Positions 11,760 through 21,089 of a stretch of 64,000 bases of DNA are shown one piece after another. The DNA comes from Chitinilyticum piscinae (GTDB taxonomy: Bacteria; Pseudomonadota; Gammaproteobacteria; Burkholderiales; Chitinibacteraceae): NCBI RefSeq assembly GCF_015223195.1, contig NZ_JADFUA010000004.1, positions 124,001 through 188,000 on the forward strand. The letters are read 5' to 3'. Under the pieces are notes generated by a model that saw only the letters and a list, made by a program, of their open reading frames with translations, was not told the origin of the DNA and ran no database searches. The stretch's first letter is position 1. Each line of letters begins with the position of its first letter. Both the position numbers and the translations under genes were made by a program.

Positions 11760-12346
11760 GCGGTTTCCGGCTGATTTGCGGTGTCGATGAAGCTGGCCGA
11801 GGCCCGCTGGTAGGCTCGGTGTTTGCCGCTGCTGTGATTCTTCCGGCCCGCTATGAATTGCCCGGGCTGAATGACTCCAAGAAGCTGACCGAAAAAAAGC
11901 GTGATGCACTGTTTCCGCTGATCAAGCAGCAAGCTCTGGCTTGGGCGATCGCAGAGGCATCAGCCCAAGAAATCGATACCCTCAATATCCTCCAGGCCAC
12001 CATGCTTGCCATGCGCCGCGCTGTTGCGCAATTGCAGCTTTCCGCTGATGAAATCATCATTGATGGCAACCGAATCCCCACAGGCCTGACTATTCCTGCT
12101 CGTGCACTCGTTCAGGGCGACGCGCTGGAGCCGGCGATTTCGGCCGCTTCGGTACTGGCCAAGGTTGCCCGCGATGCGTCCATGCATTCACTGCATCAGC
12201 AATATCCCGAGTATGGCTTTTCCGGGCACAAAGGTTACCCGACCCGCGAGCACCTTCAAGCACTGGAAAGGTTTGGCCCCTTGCCTGAGCACCGGCAGAG
12301 CTTTGGCCCTGTGCGGCAATTATGTGCACAGGGATCACTCTGGTAG
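11756..12346 (+). CDS. rnhB: ribonuclease HII
   Basis: Removes ribonucleotides and RNA primers from DNA-RNA hybrids. The product is 196 residues. The first acidic catalytic pair is in [13 protein letters not shown], and [12 protein letters not shown] and [10 protein letters not shown] are typical. The lpxA-lpxB-rnhB order is conserved; this is the last gene of the envelope cluster and starts within the lpxB stop. Confidence 0.97.
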   Translation: MSGFRLICGVDEAGRGPLVGSVFAAAVILPARYELPGLNDSKKLTEKKRDALFPLIKQQALAWAIAEASAQEIDTLNILQATMLAMRRAVAQLQLSADEIIIDGNRIPTGLTIPARALVQGDALEPAISAASVLAKVARDASMHSLHQQYPEYGFSGHKGYPTREHLQALERFGPLPEHRQSFGPVRQLCAQGSLW

Positions 12347-12447
12347 CAGCCTGCGGTTGTCGCCTAGCCGCTTAGCCACTAATATCCGAAAGGGCCTAGG
12401 GCGTTTCGCTTGCCCTGATAACTTATCTCACAAGGAATCCTGGACAC

Positions 12448-13308
12448 ATGTTTGTCATCGTTGGCTACATTTTCATGTGTGTCTGCATTCTGGGTGCTTA
12501 CGCTTGGCACGGCGGTCACCTTGGCGTGCTCTGGCAACCCAGTGAAATCGTAATTATTTTTGGCGGCGCGCTGGGGGGCATGATTGCCGGCTACGGTGGC
12601 AAACCGCTGAAAGCAACATTGAAAGCATTTCCCAGCATTTTCAAGGGCAGTCCATATGGCAAGGCGTTCTATATGGATCTCTTTGCCTGCTTGTATGAGT
12701 TACTATCAAAAGTACGCAAGGAAGGCCTCATGTCGATCGAGGGCGACGTCGAAGACCCGCATTCGAGCCCGATATTCGGCAAATACCCCAAAATCTCCCA
12801 TGATCATCATGTAGTGGAATTCATCACGGATTATCTGCGTTTGATGGTGGGTGGCAATCTGAATGCCTTCGAAATCGAGAATCTGATGGATGTCGAACTC
12901 GAAACGCACCATCACGAGGCCGAAGTGCCCGCTACTGCGATCACCAAATTGGCAGATGGCCTGCCGGCCTTCGGTATCGTTGCGGCTGTAATGGGTGTTG
13001 TTCACACCATGGGCTCGCTGCATTTGCCGCCAAGCGAACTTGGCAAGCTGATTGGCGCCGCGCTTGTGGGCACGTTCATGGGGATCTGGCTGGCTTATGG
13101 TTTTGTCGGCCCACTGGGTACCGTGCTGGAAAACAAGGCCAAGGAGTCGACACAAGTTTTCCAGACCATCAAGGTTACGCTACTGGCCAGCCTGAATGGA
13201 TATGCTCCCCAGGTCGCTGTTGAGTTTGGCCGCAAGGCGCTTGATTCAACCGAACGACCCAGCTTCCAGGAACTCGAAGAGTTCGTCAAAAATGCCAAAG
13301 GCAAATAA
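12448..13308 (+). CDS. motA: flagellar motor stator protein MotA
   Basis: Inner-membrane proton-channel subunit that drives flagellar rotation with MotB. The product is 286 residues, of the long MotA type with a glycine-rich first helix, the LPAFGIVAAVMGVVHTM proline-containing helix 3 and the VGTFMGIWLAYGFVGPL helix 4. A large cytosolic loop between them carries charged residues. AAGGA about 10 bases upstream of ATG 12448 acts as ribosome binding site. The 101 bp in front contain only a weak AGGGC/GCCCT hairpin and no clear sigma-28 promoter. Confidence 0.97.
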   Translation: MFVIVGYIFMCVCILGAYAWHGGHLGVLWQPSEIVIIFGGALGGMIAGYGGKPLKATLKAFPSIFKGSPYGKAFYMDLFACLYELLSKVRKEGLMSIEGDVEDPHSSPIFGKYPKISHDHHVVEFITDYLRLMVGGNLNAFEIENLMDVELETHHHEAEVPATAITKLADGLPAFGIVAAVMGVVHTMGSLHLPPSELGKLIGAALVGTFMGIWLAYGFVGPLGTVLENKAKESTQVFQTIKVTLLASLNGYAPQVAVEFGRKALDSTERPSFQELEEFVKNAKGK

Positions 13309-13336
13309 CTGAGTTCAGCCAGCCAGCGAGCCGCTA

Positions 13337-14233
13337 ATGAGTGATGATTCGCAACGTCCCATAGTCGTTAAAAAAATCAAGAAGGGTGGTCACGGCCACC
13401 ATGGCGGCGCTTGGAAAATCGCCTATGCGGACTTTGTGACCGCGATGATGGCGTTTTTCTTGTTGATGTGGCTGCTGGGGTCGGTATCCAAAGGGAACCT
13501 GAAAGGGATTGCCGATTATTTCCAGAACCCGCTGAAAGTGGCCAGTAGTGGCGGTGAAGGTGCAGGTGACGCAACGTCAGTCATCAAAGGTGGCGGCCAG
13601 GATCTGACCAAGCAGACTGGCCAGGTAAAAAAGGGCGATCCACCCACCGAAGATTCAGCCGCGAAGGATCGCAAGCGCCTCTCGGATCTGAAGAAAAAAT
13701 TCGAGGCGCTGATGGATGACAAGAGCCAGACCAGCACCAAGCTCAAGCAATTCAAGAGCCAGCTGAAGCTGGACATGGTGGCCGAAGGTTTGCGCATCCA
13801 GATTGTGGATGAGCAGAATCGCCCGATGTTCAAATCTGGCAGCTCCGAGCTGGAGCCGTATGCCCGAGAAATCCTGCATGAAATTGCCTCGTTGTTGCAG
13901 GAAGTACCAAATGCGTTGTCGTTGTCCGGCCATACCGATGCGGCACAATTTGCAGGGGGCTCTGCAGGTTTCTCCAACTGGGAGCTATCTTCCGAGCGTG
14001 CCAATGCCTCTCGACGCGAGTTGATTGCGGGTGGCATGGCGGACAGCAAGGTGCTGCGTGTCAATGGTTTTGGCGACAAGGTACCCCTGAATACCGAGAA
14101 TATCTATGACCCGGTAAACCGGCGAATCAGTATCGTCGTCCTGAACACCGAAGCAGAGCGCGATATCAAAGAACAGGCTGGCCGAACGACTGATCAGAGC
14201 GCAGCAGCTTCCGAACCGGCTAGCGCAAATTAG
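13337..14233 (+). CDS. motB: flagellar motor stator protein MotB
   Basis: Anchors the stator to peptidoglycan and provides the proton-carrying Asp. The product is 298 residues. D32 in the single membrane helix (KIAYADFVTAMMAFF) matches the position of the essential Asp in E. coli MotB. A plug/linker region is followed by an OmpA-like peptidoglycan-binding domain (about residues 150-280; SLSGHTDAA, NWELSSERANASRREL, GFGDKVPL). It lies 28 bp after motA in the usual pair. Confidence 0.97.
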   Translation: MSDDSQRPIVVKKIKKGGHGHHGGAWKIAYADFVTAMMAFFLLMWLLGSVSKGNLKGIADYFQNPLKVASSGGEGAGDATSVIKGGGQDLTKQTGQVKKGDPPTEDSAAKDRKRLSDLKKKFEALMDDKSQTSTKLKQFKSQLKLDMVAEGLRIQIVDEQNRPMFKSGSSELEPYAREILHEIASLLQEVPNALSLSGHTDAAQFAGGSAGFSNWELSSERANASRRELIAGGMADSKVLRVNGFGDKVPLNTENIYDPVNRRISIVVLNTEAERDIKEQAGRTTDQSAAASEPASAN

Positions 14234-14234
14234 C

Positions 14235-14972
14235 ATGCGCATGCGTAACCAGCAGTTGCTGCGCTTTGTCGCACTGGTCGGGCTTGCCTTGCTGGCCTGG
14301 CAACTACTGGCGCCTAGACTGGGAGATGCTGTCGCTGCGCTCTTGGGGGGCCTGCTTGCAGCTTGTGCCTCGTGGTTGTGCACTGATGCTGTCTGGTGGC
14401 GGCTGATCCATCTTGTTTTCATTCCAGCGATCGCTCTACTGCTGCGCCTTGAACTTCCGCCATGGATATTTCTGCTTGGATTCAGCGTGCTCTGGCTACT
14501 TTCTGGCCCCGCACTGCAACAGCGGGTTCCTTTGTATTTGAGTGGTAATGCAGCAATCCGCGAATTGGCTCGGCTACTACCAGCTGATGCTCATTTTCTC
14601 GATCTGGGTGCCGGAAGCGGGCGAGTGCTGCGGCAGTTGCATCGTTTGCGTCCGGATCTGCAACTTGCCGGTACAGAGATCGCTTTGTTGCCCTGGTTGT
14701 ACGGCCGGCTTACCTTGCCTGCCGCGATATGCTGGATGAAATCGGATTATCGGTCACTCTCGCTGTCTGGCTACGATTGTGTCTATGCTTTTCTGTCTTC
14801 GGAGCCGATGCCGGAGCTCTGGCTGCAGGTAAATCAGCAAATGCGTCAAGGATCACTCTTCATCAGCAATACCTTCGGCATTCCGGGGCAGACGCCAGAG
14901 GCAGAAGTGGACTATGGTGACTGGAAAAGCGGGCGTCTGTTGATCTGGCGGATTGGAAAGGCAGCAACATGA
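14235..14972 (+). CDS. membrane-anchored class I SAM-dependent methyltransferase, substrate unknown
   Basis: The product is 245 residues. The first roughly 95 residues are strongly hydrophobic, with three to four membrane segments. A compact Rossmann methyltransferase follows, with the SAM-binding motif I FLDLGAGSGR at about residues 115-124 and an acidic motif II in LAGTEIALLPW. YDCVYAFLSSEPMPELW corresponds to the motif IV region. The gene starts 1 bp after motB and overlaps the next gene by 4 bp, so it is probably co-transcribed with motAB. Function is not recognisable; a membrane-bound or cofactor substrate is only a guess. Confidence 0.8.
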   Translation: MRMRNQQLLRFVALVGLALLAWQLLAPRLGDAVAALLGGLLAACASWLCTDAVWWRLIHLVFIPAIALLLRLELPPWIFLLGFSVLWLLSGPALQQRVPLYLSGNAAIRELARLLPADAHFLDLGAGSGRVLRQLHRLRPDLQLAGTEIALLPWLYGRLTLPAAICWMKSDYRSLSLSGYDCVYAFLSSEPMPELWLQVNQQMRQGSLFISNTFGIPGQTPEAEVDYGDWKSGRLLIWRIGKAAT

Positions 14973-16324
14973 ACTGGTTGGATTACTGGCGCCAACATGC
15001 GCTACCTGTCTTGCAAAGCAGCAAGGATGCGCTTCAGGTTCTGCACAAGCGGCATGAGTCGGCAAGGCTGACAGATATTGAGGCAGTGATTCTGGATGAC
15101 CCCATGCTTTGTGCGCAGGTGCTGCGTATGGCCAGCCAGCGTCGCAAGACGGCGCTGAGTTCGGAATTGGTGGCTGTCGAGCATATCGTCATGATGATGG
15201 GCGTAGGCCCATTTCTTGAGCGCTGCCTCAAGTTACCCAGTATCGAGCAATACATGCTGCCGGCACATGCCCCACTCTATGGGAAAGTGCAGCAATTGAT
15301 CGGCCGCGCCCGTTTGCGCAAACAACTCATCCTCGACTTTGGCCGAGCCCGCAACGATGCTTACCCGGAAGAAATTGCGTCTGCGGCGCTGATTTCGGTC
15401 ATACCCGATCTGCTGCAGCTTATCGGGCAAGCCCTCCCCGAGACTCCGCCAGCATGGGCTGGTGAATCGTATGCCCAGTTGCTGGATTACTGGCAGATTC
15501 CTGCCGTTTTGCGCGATCTGCAAGGGCAAGGCTCGTTGCCCAGTATCCGCGCCGCCATGCAGACAGCTACGCACCAGCTGAGCACCTTGCTGGAAAAAGG
15601 CTGGTGGCAGGACGGTATTGGCCAGCAGCTTGAGATCATCGCCGCAGCCGCGAATCTCCTGCCCGAACAGATCTGGCAGCGGGCTTCCCAGCAATTGCTG
15701 CAGCTTGCCAGAACCAAATCCGTACCTGCGAGCGTTACCGATCCAGCTGCGCTGCTGCCGATGCAGCCTGGTGATTGGCCCACGCCAGCGCCCCCCCGCA
15801 ATACAGCAACCCCCGTGCAGAATGTACTGAGCGAGCGCATGCAGGCTTTGCATCTGGCTGGCAAGCAAGGTGCTCCGACAAACCAGATCATGACGCTGGC
15901 GATGCGGGCGCTGGTCGAGGGGCTTGCCATGCGCCGGATTGCATTCGCGCTCGTCCAGCCTGCCGAGCAGGTCTTGCGGACACGCTACGCGCATGGCATC
16001 GAGCCTGCGGATGCCTTGCGCAACATGGTCATTCATCTTGAGCAGCCCAGCCTTTTCAGTCAGTTGCTGCAGAAACCGCAAAGTATCTGGCTAAATGCCC
16101 AGACCCGTGGCCGCTTTGCCACGCATTTACCGGCAGAATTTCTGTCCGCTTCCAACTGTGACAGCCTGCTTATGTCGATTTTTGTCGGCGATAAACCTCT
16201 GGGGCTGATCTACGCCGATCTGCACGGCACTACGCCGCTCAGCGAGCACCATTACAGTCACTTCAAACAGATCTGCATGCTGACCAGCCGCGCCCTTACC
16301 ACCTATTCGCAACGCCCATCGTGA
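14969..16324 (+). CDS. HDOD domain protein with C-terminal GAF-like domain
   Basis: The product is 451 residues and cytosolic. The N-terminal part (about 10-210) matches the HDOD output domain (LTDIEAVILDDPMLCAQVLRMA; VEHIVMMMGV), a catalytically inactive relative of HD phosphohydrolases. A proline-rich linker of about 60 residues leads to a GAF-like sensory domain (about 290-445, ending in LLMSIFVGDKPLGLIYADL). HDOD proteins commonly act in regulation of motility, type IV pili or c-di-GMP pathways. It starts inside the methyltransferase gene and its stop overlaps the following GTG. Confidence 0.8.
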   Translation: MNWLDYWRQHALPVLQSSKDALQVLHKRHESARLTDIEAVILDDPMLCAQVLRMASQRRKTALSSELVAVEHIVMMMGVGPFLERCLKLPSIEQYMLPAHAPLYGKVQQLIGRARLRKQLILDFGRARNDAYPEEIASAALISVIPDLLQLIGQALPETPPAWAGESYAQLLDYWQIPAVLRDLQGQGSLPSIRAAMQTATHQLSTLLEKGWWQDGIGQQLEIIAAAANLLPEQIWQRASQQLLQLARTKSVPASVTDPAALLPMQPGDWPTPAPPRNTATPVQNVLSERMQALHLAGKQGAPTNQIMTLAMRALVEGLAMRRIAFALVQPAEQVLRTRYAHGIEPADALRNMVIHLEQPSLFSQLLQKPQSIWLNAQTRGRFATHLPAEFLSASNCDSLLMSIFVGDKPLGLIYADLHGTTPLSEHHYSHFKQICMLTSRALTTYSQRPS

Positions 16325-17100
16325 CCTCTCTGATCCATTCCGCGCAGAACCCCGTTTACAAACACCTGCTCAAACTTGCTACTCATCGCCGCGAGCGACT
16401 CAAGACGCATCAGACACTGCTGGACGGAGCACACCTGCTGCAGAGCTGGCTTGCTGCCGGCTTGCCCATCGAGTGCATTTACATCACCGAAGACGCTCTC
16501 GCCAATCCTGAAATCACAGCCTTGCTGGATGCAGCAACCGCCATCCCGCGTACCCTGTTGAGTGCCGATCTGTTCCGCACGGTCAGCGAATTACCCAGCC
16601 CAACCGGGATTCTGGCGCTGATTGATATACCTGACCAGGGTATTCCACTCAAATCAGGATTCTGTCTCGCTCTCGACGGTATACAGGATCCGGGCAATGT
16701 CGGTAGTATTTTACGAACGGCAGTCGCAGCGGGTGTGGAGCAGGTCTGGCTTTCTCCGGGCTGTGCCGACGTATGGTCCCCCAAGGTGTTGCGTGCCGGA
16801 ATGGGCGCACACGCCAGCGTCCAGATCATTGAGCGGATCCCGCTGGAAGATGCATGCCAGTGTTTTGCCGGAAATATCGCGGCAACCATGCTCGATGGCG
16901 CAAGCGATCTGTATGACACTGATTTGCACGGCGACCTGTTGCTGGTAATGGGGTCGGAGGGATCGGGCGTCAGTACGGCAATTGCGTCACAGGCAACCCG
17001 CCGCATCCGCATTCCCATGGTTCCGGGGATAGAATCGCTGAATGTGGCGGCCGCCACGGCTATCTGCCTTTTCGAGCGAGTCAGGCAGACCCGCTCTTAG
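16321..17100 (+). CDS. TrmH/SpoU-family RNA 2'-O-methyltransferase
   Basis: Methylates a ribose in rRNA or tRNA; the exact target cannot be told from sequence. The product is 259 residues. An N-terminal substrate-binding domain (about 1-95) precedes the SPOUT knot with motif 1 DGIQDPGNVGSILRTA, motif 2 LVMGSEGSG and motif 3 IPMVPGIESLNVAAATAI. The GTG start overlaps the preceding stop (GTGA). The 3' end overlaps the convergent transglutaminase gene by 20 bp. Confidence 0.9.
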   Translation: MTSLIHSAQNPVYKHLLKLATHRRERLKTHQTLLDGAHLLQSWLAAGLPIECIYITEDALANPEITALLDAATAIPRTLLSADLFRTVSELPSPTGILALIDIPDQGIPLKSGFCLALDGIQDPGNVGSILRTAVAAGVEQVWLSPGCADVWSPKVLRAGMGAHASVQIIERIPLEDACQCFAGNIAATMLDGASDLYDTDLHGDLLLVMGSEGSGVSTAIASQATRRIRIPMVPGIESLNVAAATAICLFERVRQTRS

Positions 17101-19060
17101 CGACGGTTTCCCGCCCTTTGCGTAATCGCCGCAGCGCCTCCTGCATGACTGCGAGCCCGGCGGCAGGTGCCGGCGGCTGACCATAATGCAGGGCGATGTA
17201 CTGTTGGAAAAATGGCTGCACGCAGTCTGTCAGGGAAGGGTAGGTGGCGAGCAGCCTGTCGCGGTAGGCCTGCGGCCCCTCGTGCGGAGCCCTGGCAATA
17301 CCATAGCGGCGAGCAAGCAGCCGGCAGCCTTGCAGGTATAGCGCCTGCTCGGCGGGAAGTTTGCGCCCCATCCGCTGCCGCATTGTCATCCAGAACAGCA
17401 CCCCCAGAATTCCTCCCAGAATCGTGCACAGCAACAATCCAAGCTGCCAGCCGGCAAGCTGGTCGAGTTGCAGCCATTGCAGCAGATCGTTCTGCTTGCT
17501 CTGGTCATACCGGACTATCCAGCGATCCCAGGCAAATAGCAGGGCGTCTCCCTGCAAGCGCAGCGATTTGATCCAGCTCGGGGTGTTGTTCAGCATTGCA
17601 GGCAGCTCGGTGCCCGTAGGCAGGCTCTCGGCCAGTCCGGAAGAAATACGCGCGGGCGCAACCGCTGCTGTCGGATCAATCCGTTGCCAGCCTCGATCGG
17701 CCAGCCAGACTTCTGTCCAGGCATGGGCATCGGCCTGACGGATCATGTAGTAATTGCCACTGTCATTGCGCAGTCCGCCCTGATAGCCGGTAATGACGCG
17801 GGCCGGAATACCGGCAGCCCGCATGATCAACGCAAAACTGCCGGCATAATGTTCGCAGAATCCGGCTTTCTTCTCGAACAGAAATTCATCCACCGGGTCA
17901 CTACTGACCAGTTCACCAGGCGCAAGGGTGTAGCTGAAGCCCCCCTTGCGCAACCAGCTGAGCGTCTGCTGGATGCGCTGATCTGGAGTGAGCTCAAGCA
18001 AGCTTCGGCCAAAGGCTACAGCCTTCGGGTTTCTGGCAGCCGGATAATCCAGATAGGGAGTCGGGTCGTTCAGGCTGAACGAAGGAGGCACGAGGGTAGA
18101 CAACAAAGTATACGTGCGTCGGGAACTGACAGGTGCTTCGGCCACAAGCTGGCGTGCCTCGCTCATGCGAGAATCTGACGTTGCACCCAGTAGCGTTTCC
18201 AGAGCCGGTAGCCAGCGCTGCTGATGCGGTTCTAGCGTGATGGTGTACATCACTTTCTGCTCAGTGCTCTGGTTGAGCGCCGTAGCGGCAGTGAATATGA
18301 GGGGCTCGGGCAACCAGCGGTGCCCGTCGAACTGGCTGAAAACCGGTCCTCGCCAGTAGAGCTGCTCGCGACGCGGCTCCTGGGCGGCAAATTCGGCACG
18401 AAATGCGACTGAGTCATCCAGAGCCAGAGCGCTCACATTTCCCGGATTGAGCTCGTTGTCCGACAAACCGCTCTTGGCAACACGCTCGGCCGGCATCTGC
18501 CATAGAGGACCGGGCAAGCGTGGAAATACGACAAACAGAAACAGGGCGAGTGGCAGCCCTTCAATCAGCATCCGCACTGTGAATTGGCGCTGGCTTGCGG
18601 CATTCCCCGCGGGGGTCTGCAAACGCAGATTCGTATAGCTAACCAGTGCCAGGCTCAGCAACGCCATCAGCAACATGGCCGGCTCCTGATCATGCAGGAA
18701 CTGGATGCCGCAGCTGAAATAAGCGAGCAGGATGACGAGTTGCCCATCGCGCCGGGTGCGTGATTCGAAAAGTTTGAACGTCAATAGGCTTAGCAGTATG
18801 GCCAGTCCGCCGTCCCGCCCCAGTAGCGTGGAGAACTCCTTCAGTACCAATGCAGCAAAAAACAGGGCCAGCAGCCATACCCAGATGCGGGCCAGTAGCG
18901 GTTTCTTGCGGTGGGCCCGAAACAGGAAAATCAGCTGGCAGGCGGGCAGTAACAGGCTGAGCCAGCCTCCAAAATTCAGCAGGTGAGGGATGCTCACCAG
19001 GAGAGTCATCACCCCCAGTTCAAACTGCTGCGAAGCGCTGAGGCTTGGGCTGTTTTTCAT
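17081..19060 (-). CDS. transglutaminase-like membrane protein (TgpA/DUF3488 family)
   Basis: The product is 659 residues from ATG 19060, which overlaps the upstream DUF58 stop. Five to six N-terminal membrane helices (to about residue 185) are followed by a periplasmic DUF3488 region. A transglutaminase core then carries the catalytic triad C402 (GFCEHYAGSFA), H446 (DAHAWTEVW) and D462 (RIDPTAAV). One more helix near residue 560 leads to a cytosolic tail. TgpA of Pseudomonas is the characterised relative. The moxR-DUF58-tgpA order is a widespread operon thought to act in envelope protein maturation. Confidence 0.9.
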   Translation of the reverse strand: MKNSPSLSASQQFELGVMTLLVSIPHLLNFGGWLSLLLPACQLIFLFRAHRKKPLLARIWVWLLALFFAALVLKEFSTLLGRDGGLAILLSLLTFKLFESRTRRDGQLVILLAYFSCGIQFLHDQEPAMLLMALLSLALVSYTNLRLQTPAGNAASQRQFTVRMLIEGLPLALFLFVVFPRLPGPLWQMPAERVAKSGLSDNELNPGNVSALALDDSVAFRAEFAAQEPRREQLYWRGPVFSQFDGHRWLPEPLIFTAATALNQSTEQKVMYTITLEPHQQRWLPALETLLGATSDSRMSEARQLVAEAPVSSRRTYTLLSTLVPPSFSLNDPTPYLDYPAARNPKAVAFGRSLLELTPDQRIQQTLSWLRKGGFSYTLAPGELVSSDPVDEFLFEKKAGFCEHYAGSFALIMRAAGIPARVITGYQGGLRNDSGNYYMIRQADAHAWTEVWLADRGWQRIDPTAAVAPARISSGLAESLPTGTELPAMLNNTPSWIKSLRLQGDALLFAWDRWIVRYDQSKQNDLLQWLQLDQLAGWQLGLLLCTILGGILGVLFWMTMRQRMGRKLPAEQALYLQGCRLLARRYGIARAPHEGPQAYRDRLLATYPSLTDCVQPFFQQYIALHYGQPPAPAAGLAVMQEALRRLRKGRETVAKSGSA

Positions 19061-20025
19061 GATTGCGGGAAAAGGGCCAGTGCGGTCAGGCAGGCAGTGC
19101 GATGTACTCCACCACATCCCGGGCCAAGGCGCTTGCCTGGCAGGGCGAGTGTGTAAAGTACACCAGCCGCTTCTGCCTGCAGTATCCAGGCACACAGGCG
19201 CGACAGGCGTGCTTCGGTATCTGGCTGGTCAATGTCATGCCAATCCAGCAAGACGGCTCCTCCTGCATCGGCCTCCAGCAGCTTGCTGCTAAGCTGGCCG
19301 TTACGCGCGCTCTGCTTCCAGGCGATGTGTTGCGCCATATCCCCCCGTTGATAGGGACGCAGTCCAGCCAGTTCATCACCACCCTGTATGCTCGTGCTGT
19401 ATCCGCGCTGGTCGCCATTGCCGGCTAGTGGCAAGGGAGGGGGGCTCGGTTCGGGTGCTGGATAAACCAGAGCCGTGCTATGGAATTGACAGTAGGTCCA
19501 GGCAATAAACCAGCCTGTCGGTGCAATCGAGCTGATCTTGCAACGCGGGATAGTCATTTCACCCCTGCGCTGGGTTTCGACGGTGAGCAAGGCTTCGATC
19601 TGGTTTTGTGCCGCGAGATGCTCAATCGTGTGTTGTGTCGCCTGTCCTTGCCCGGCAATCAGCAATTGTACGCGCGTGCGCTGGCTGGTGTTGCTGAATA
19701 CAAGGGGGTAGGCCAGCGGCTCGCCGGCAAACACCGGTTGTGCCGGCGCAGCCCTGATGGAGAGCCGGTGCAGGTTGAGAAAAGCATGCAACATGGCAGA
19801 GTGTGCCAGACCCGCGAGCAGAAAAGCCGCCAGATAGCTCAGATTGAGCTGATAGTTGATCGCCGCGATCAGCAACAGGGCAATACTCAGTCCCAGTCCG
19901 AGTCCATAGCGGGTTGGCAGGATGTAGATGCGTCGACGGTTCAATTCGATCACTTCCACCCTTGACGCAGGCTGGACTGTCATCTTCCCGGCGAAACCGC
20001 TGATGAGGGTGCGAAAACCGGTCAT
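19057..20025 (-). CDS. DUF58 (VWA-like) membrane protein
   Basis: The product is 322 residues. Two membrane helices lie at about 40-90. The DUF58 signature follows (GGDELAGLRPYQRGDM then HIAWKQSARNGQLSSK at about residues 215-250), just before a degenerate von Willebrand A-like region. It is the middle gene of the moxR-DUF58-transglutaminase operon and starts 7 bp after the moxR stop. An in-frame ATG 14 codons in (MTVQPAS) is a possible alternative start. Confidence 0.88.
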   Translation of the reverse strand: MTGFRTLISGFAGKMTVQPASRVEVIELNRRRIYILPTRYGLGLGLSIALLLIAAINYQLNLSYLAAFLLAGLAHSAMLHAFLNLHRLSIRAAPAQPVFAGEPLAYPLVFSNTSQRTRVQLLIAGQGQATQHTIEHLAAQNQIEALLTVETQRRGEMTIPRCKISSIAPTGWFIAWTYCQFHSTALVYPAPEPSPPPLPLAGNGDQRGYSTSIQGGDELAGLRPYQRGDMAQHIAWKQSARNGQLSSKLLEADAGGAVLLDWHDIDQPDTEARLSRLCAWILQAEAAGVLYTLALPGKRLGPGCGGVHRTACLTALALFPQS

Positions 20026-20032
20026 CTGTAGT

Positions 20033-20953
20033 TCAGTTCACGGGTATTTGCTGCAAAATCATTTCAGAAAGGCCTTGCTGAGCCATACCTGTACTACGTA
20101 TAAGAAGTCGGTGGTTGGCTACACAAGGAAAGACCTCCTGGACATCTTCCGGAAGAACCAGATTACGCCCCTGCTGCCAGGCGTAGGCTCTGGCAACGGC
20201 CAGCAATCCGAGCGCCGCGCGCGGCGACAGGCCTGCAACCACCTCGGGCAAGGACCGCGTTGCAGCCACCAGCGCCTGGATGTAATCGATCAATGCCTCA
20301 CTGGCGTGAATATGCCGAATTTCCTGCTGGGCCAGTGCGAGCTGTTGCGGTGTGACGACAGGCTCCAGTTGCAGCAGCGCACTGCGCCGGTCAATCCCCT
20401 GTAGCAGCTCGCGTTCTGCCTGAGGATCGGGATAACCCAGTTCGACCCTCAGCAAAAAACGGTCCAGTTGTGATTCGGGCAAGGGATAGGTTCCGATCTG
20501 CTGCAGGGGGTTCTGGGTCGCGATCACGAAAAAGGGCTCAGGCAACGCGTGTGTCATTCCGTCCACACTGATCTGGTGCTCTTCCATGGCCTCCAGCAGC
20601 GCGGACTGGGTCTTGGGAGAAGCCCGATTGATCTCATCGGCGAGCAGTAGTTGCGAGAAAACCGGACCGGGATGAAAACGGAATTTTTCCGTGCTCCGCT
20701 CATAGACCGAAACGCCGATCAAGTCGGCAGGCAACATGTCGCTGGTGAATTGCACCCGACGAAATTGCAGGCCGCAGCATTGGGCCAGGGCGTGCGCCAG
20801 CGTGGTTTTGCCCACCCCGGGCAAGCCTTCGATGAGCAGGTGCCCACGGGCCAGTAGGCAGGCCTGCGCGAGGCGCAGCAGGTGATCCTTGCCGAGGATG
20901 ATGCCGTTAAGGCGGCTGAGAGTCTGGCTGAAGGCAAGCTGCAAAGGCGACAT
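20033..20953 (-). CDS. MoxR-family AAA+ ATPase
   Basis: The product is 306 residues. Walker A is GLPGVGKTTLA (about 40-50), Walker B is LLLADEINRASPKTQ (about 105-120), and sensor 1 FVIATQNP and the ESQLDRF arginine region follow. The lid domain is helical. MoxR ATPases act as chaperones for VWA-domain partners, here most likely the DUF58 protein encoded next. It is the first gene of the minus-strand operon and is divergent from the HDAC-like gene across 136 bp. Confidence 0.93.
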   Translation of the reverse strand: MSPLQLAFSQTLSRLNGIILGKDHLLRLAQACLLARGHLLIEGLPGVGKTTLAHALAQCCGLQFRRVQFTSDMLPADLIGVSVYERSTEKFRFHPGPVFSQLLLADEINRASPKTQSALLEAMEEHQISVDGMTHALPEPFFVIATQNPLQQIGTYPLPESQLDRFLLRVELGYPDPQAERELLQGIDRRSALLQLEPVVTPQQLALAQQEIRHIHASEALIDYIQALVAATRSLPEVVAGLSPRAALGLLAVARAYAWQQGRNLVLPEDVQEVFPCVANHRLLIRSTGMAQQGLSEMILQQIPVN

Positions 20954-21089
20954 GATGATCCGGCCTAGTTCGTCATTGCTCTAACCTTTGCACGTCAGGC
21001 GTCGCTTGTCACCTTTTAGTGCGTTTGCGGGGCATTCTCCTGCGGCGTAGACTTGAAGAACAAGAAAAGCAGCAGCACAGGAGATCGGG

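Noticed and set aside
12347-12447. tRNA or sigma-28 promoter in the rnhB-motA gap
   Set aside because: No cloverleaf can be drawn, and the GCCCTGATAA resembles the flagellar -10 only loosely, with no matching -35.
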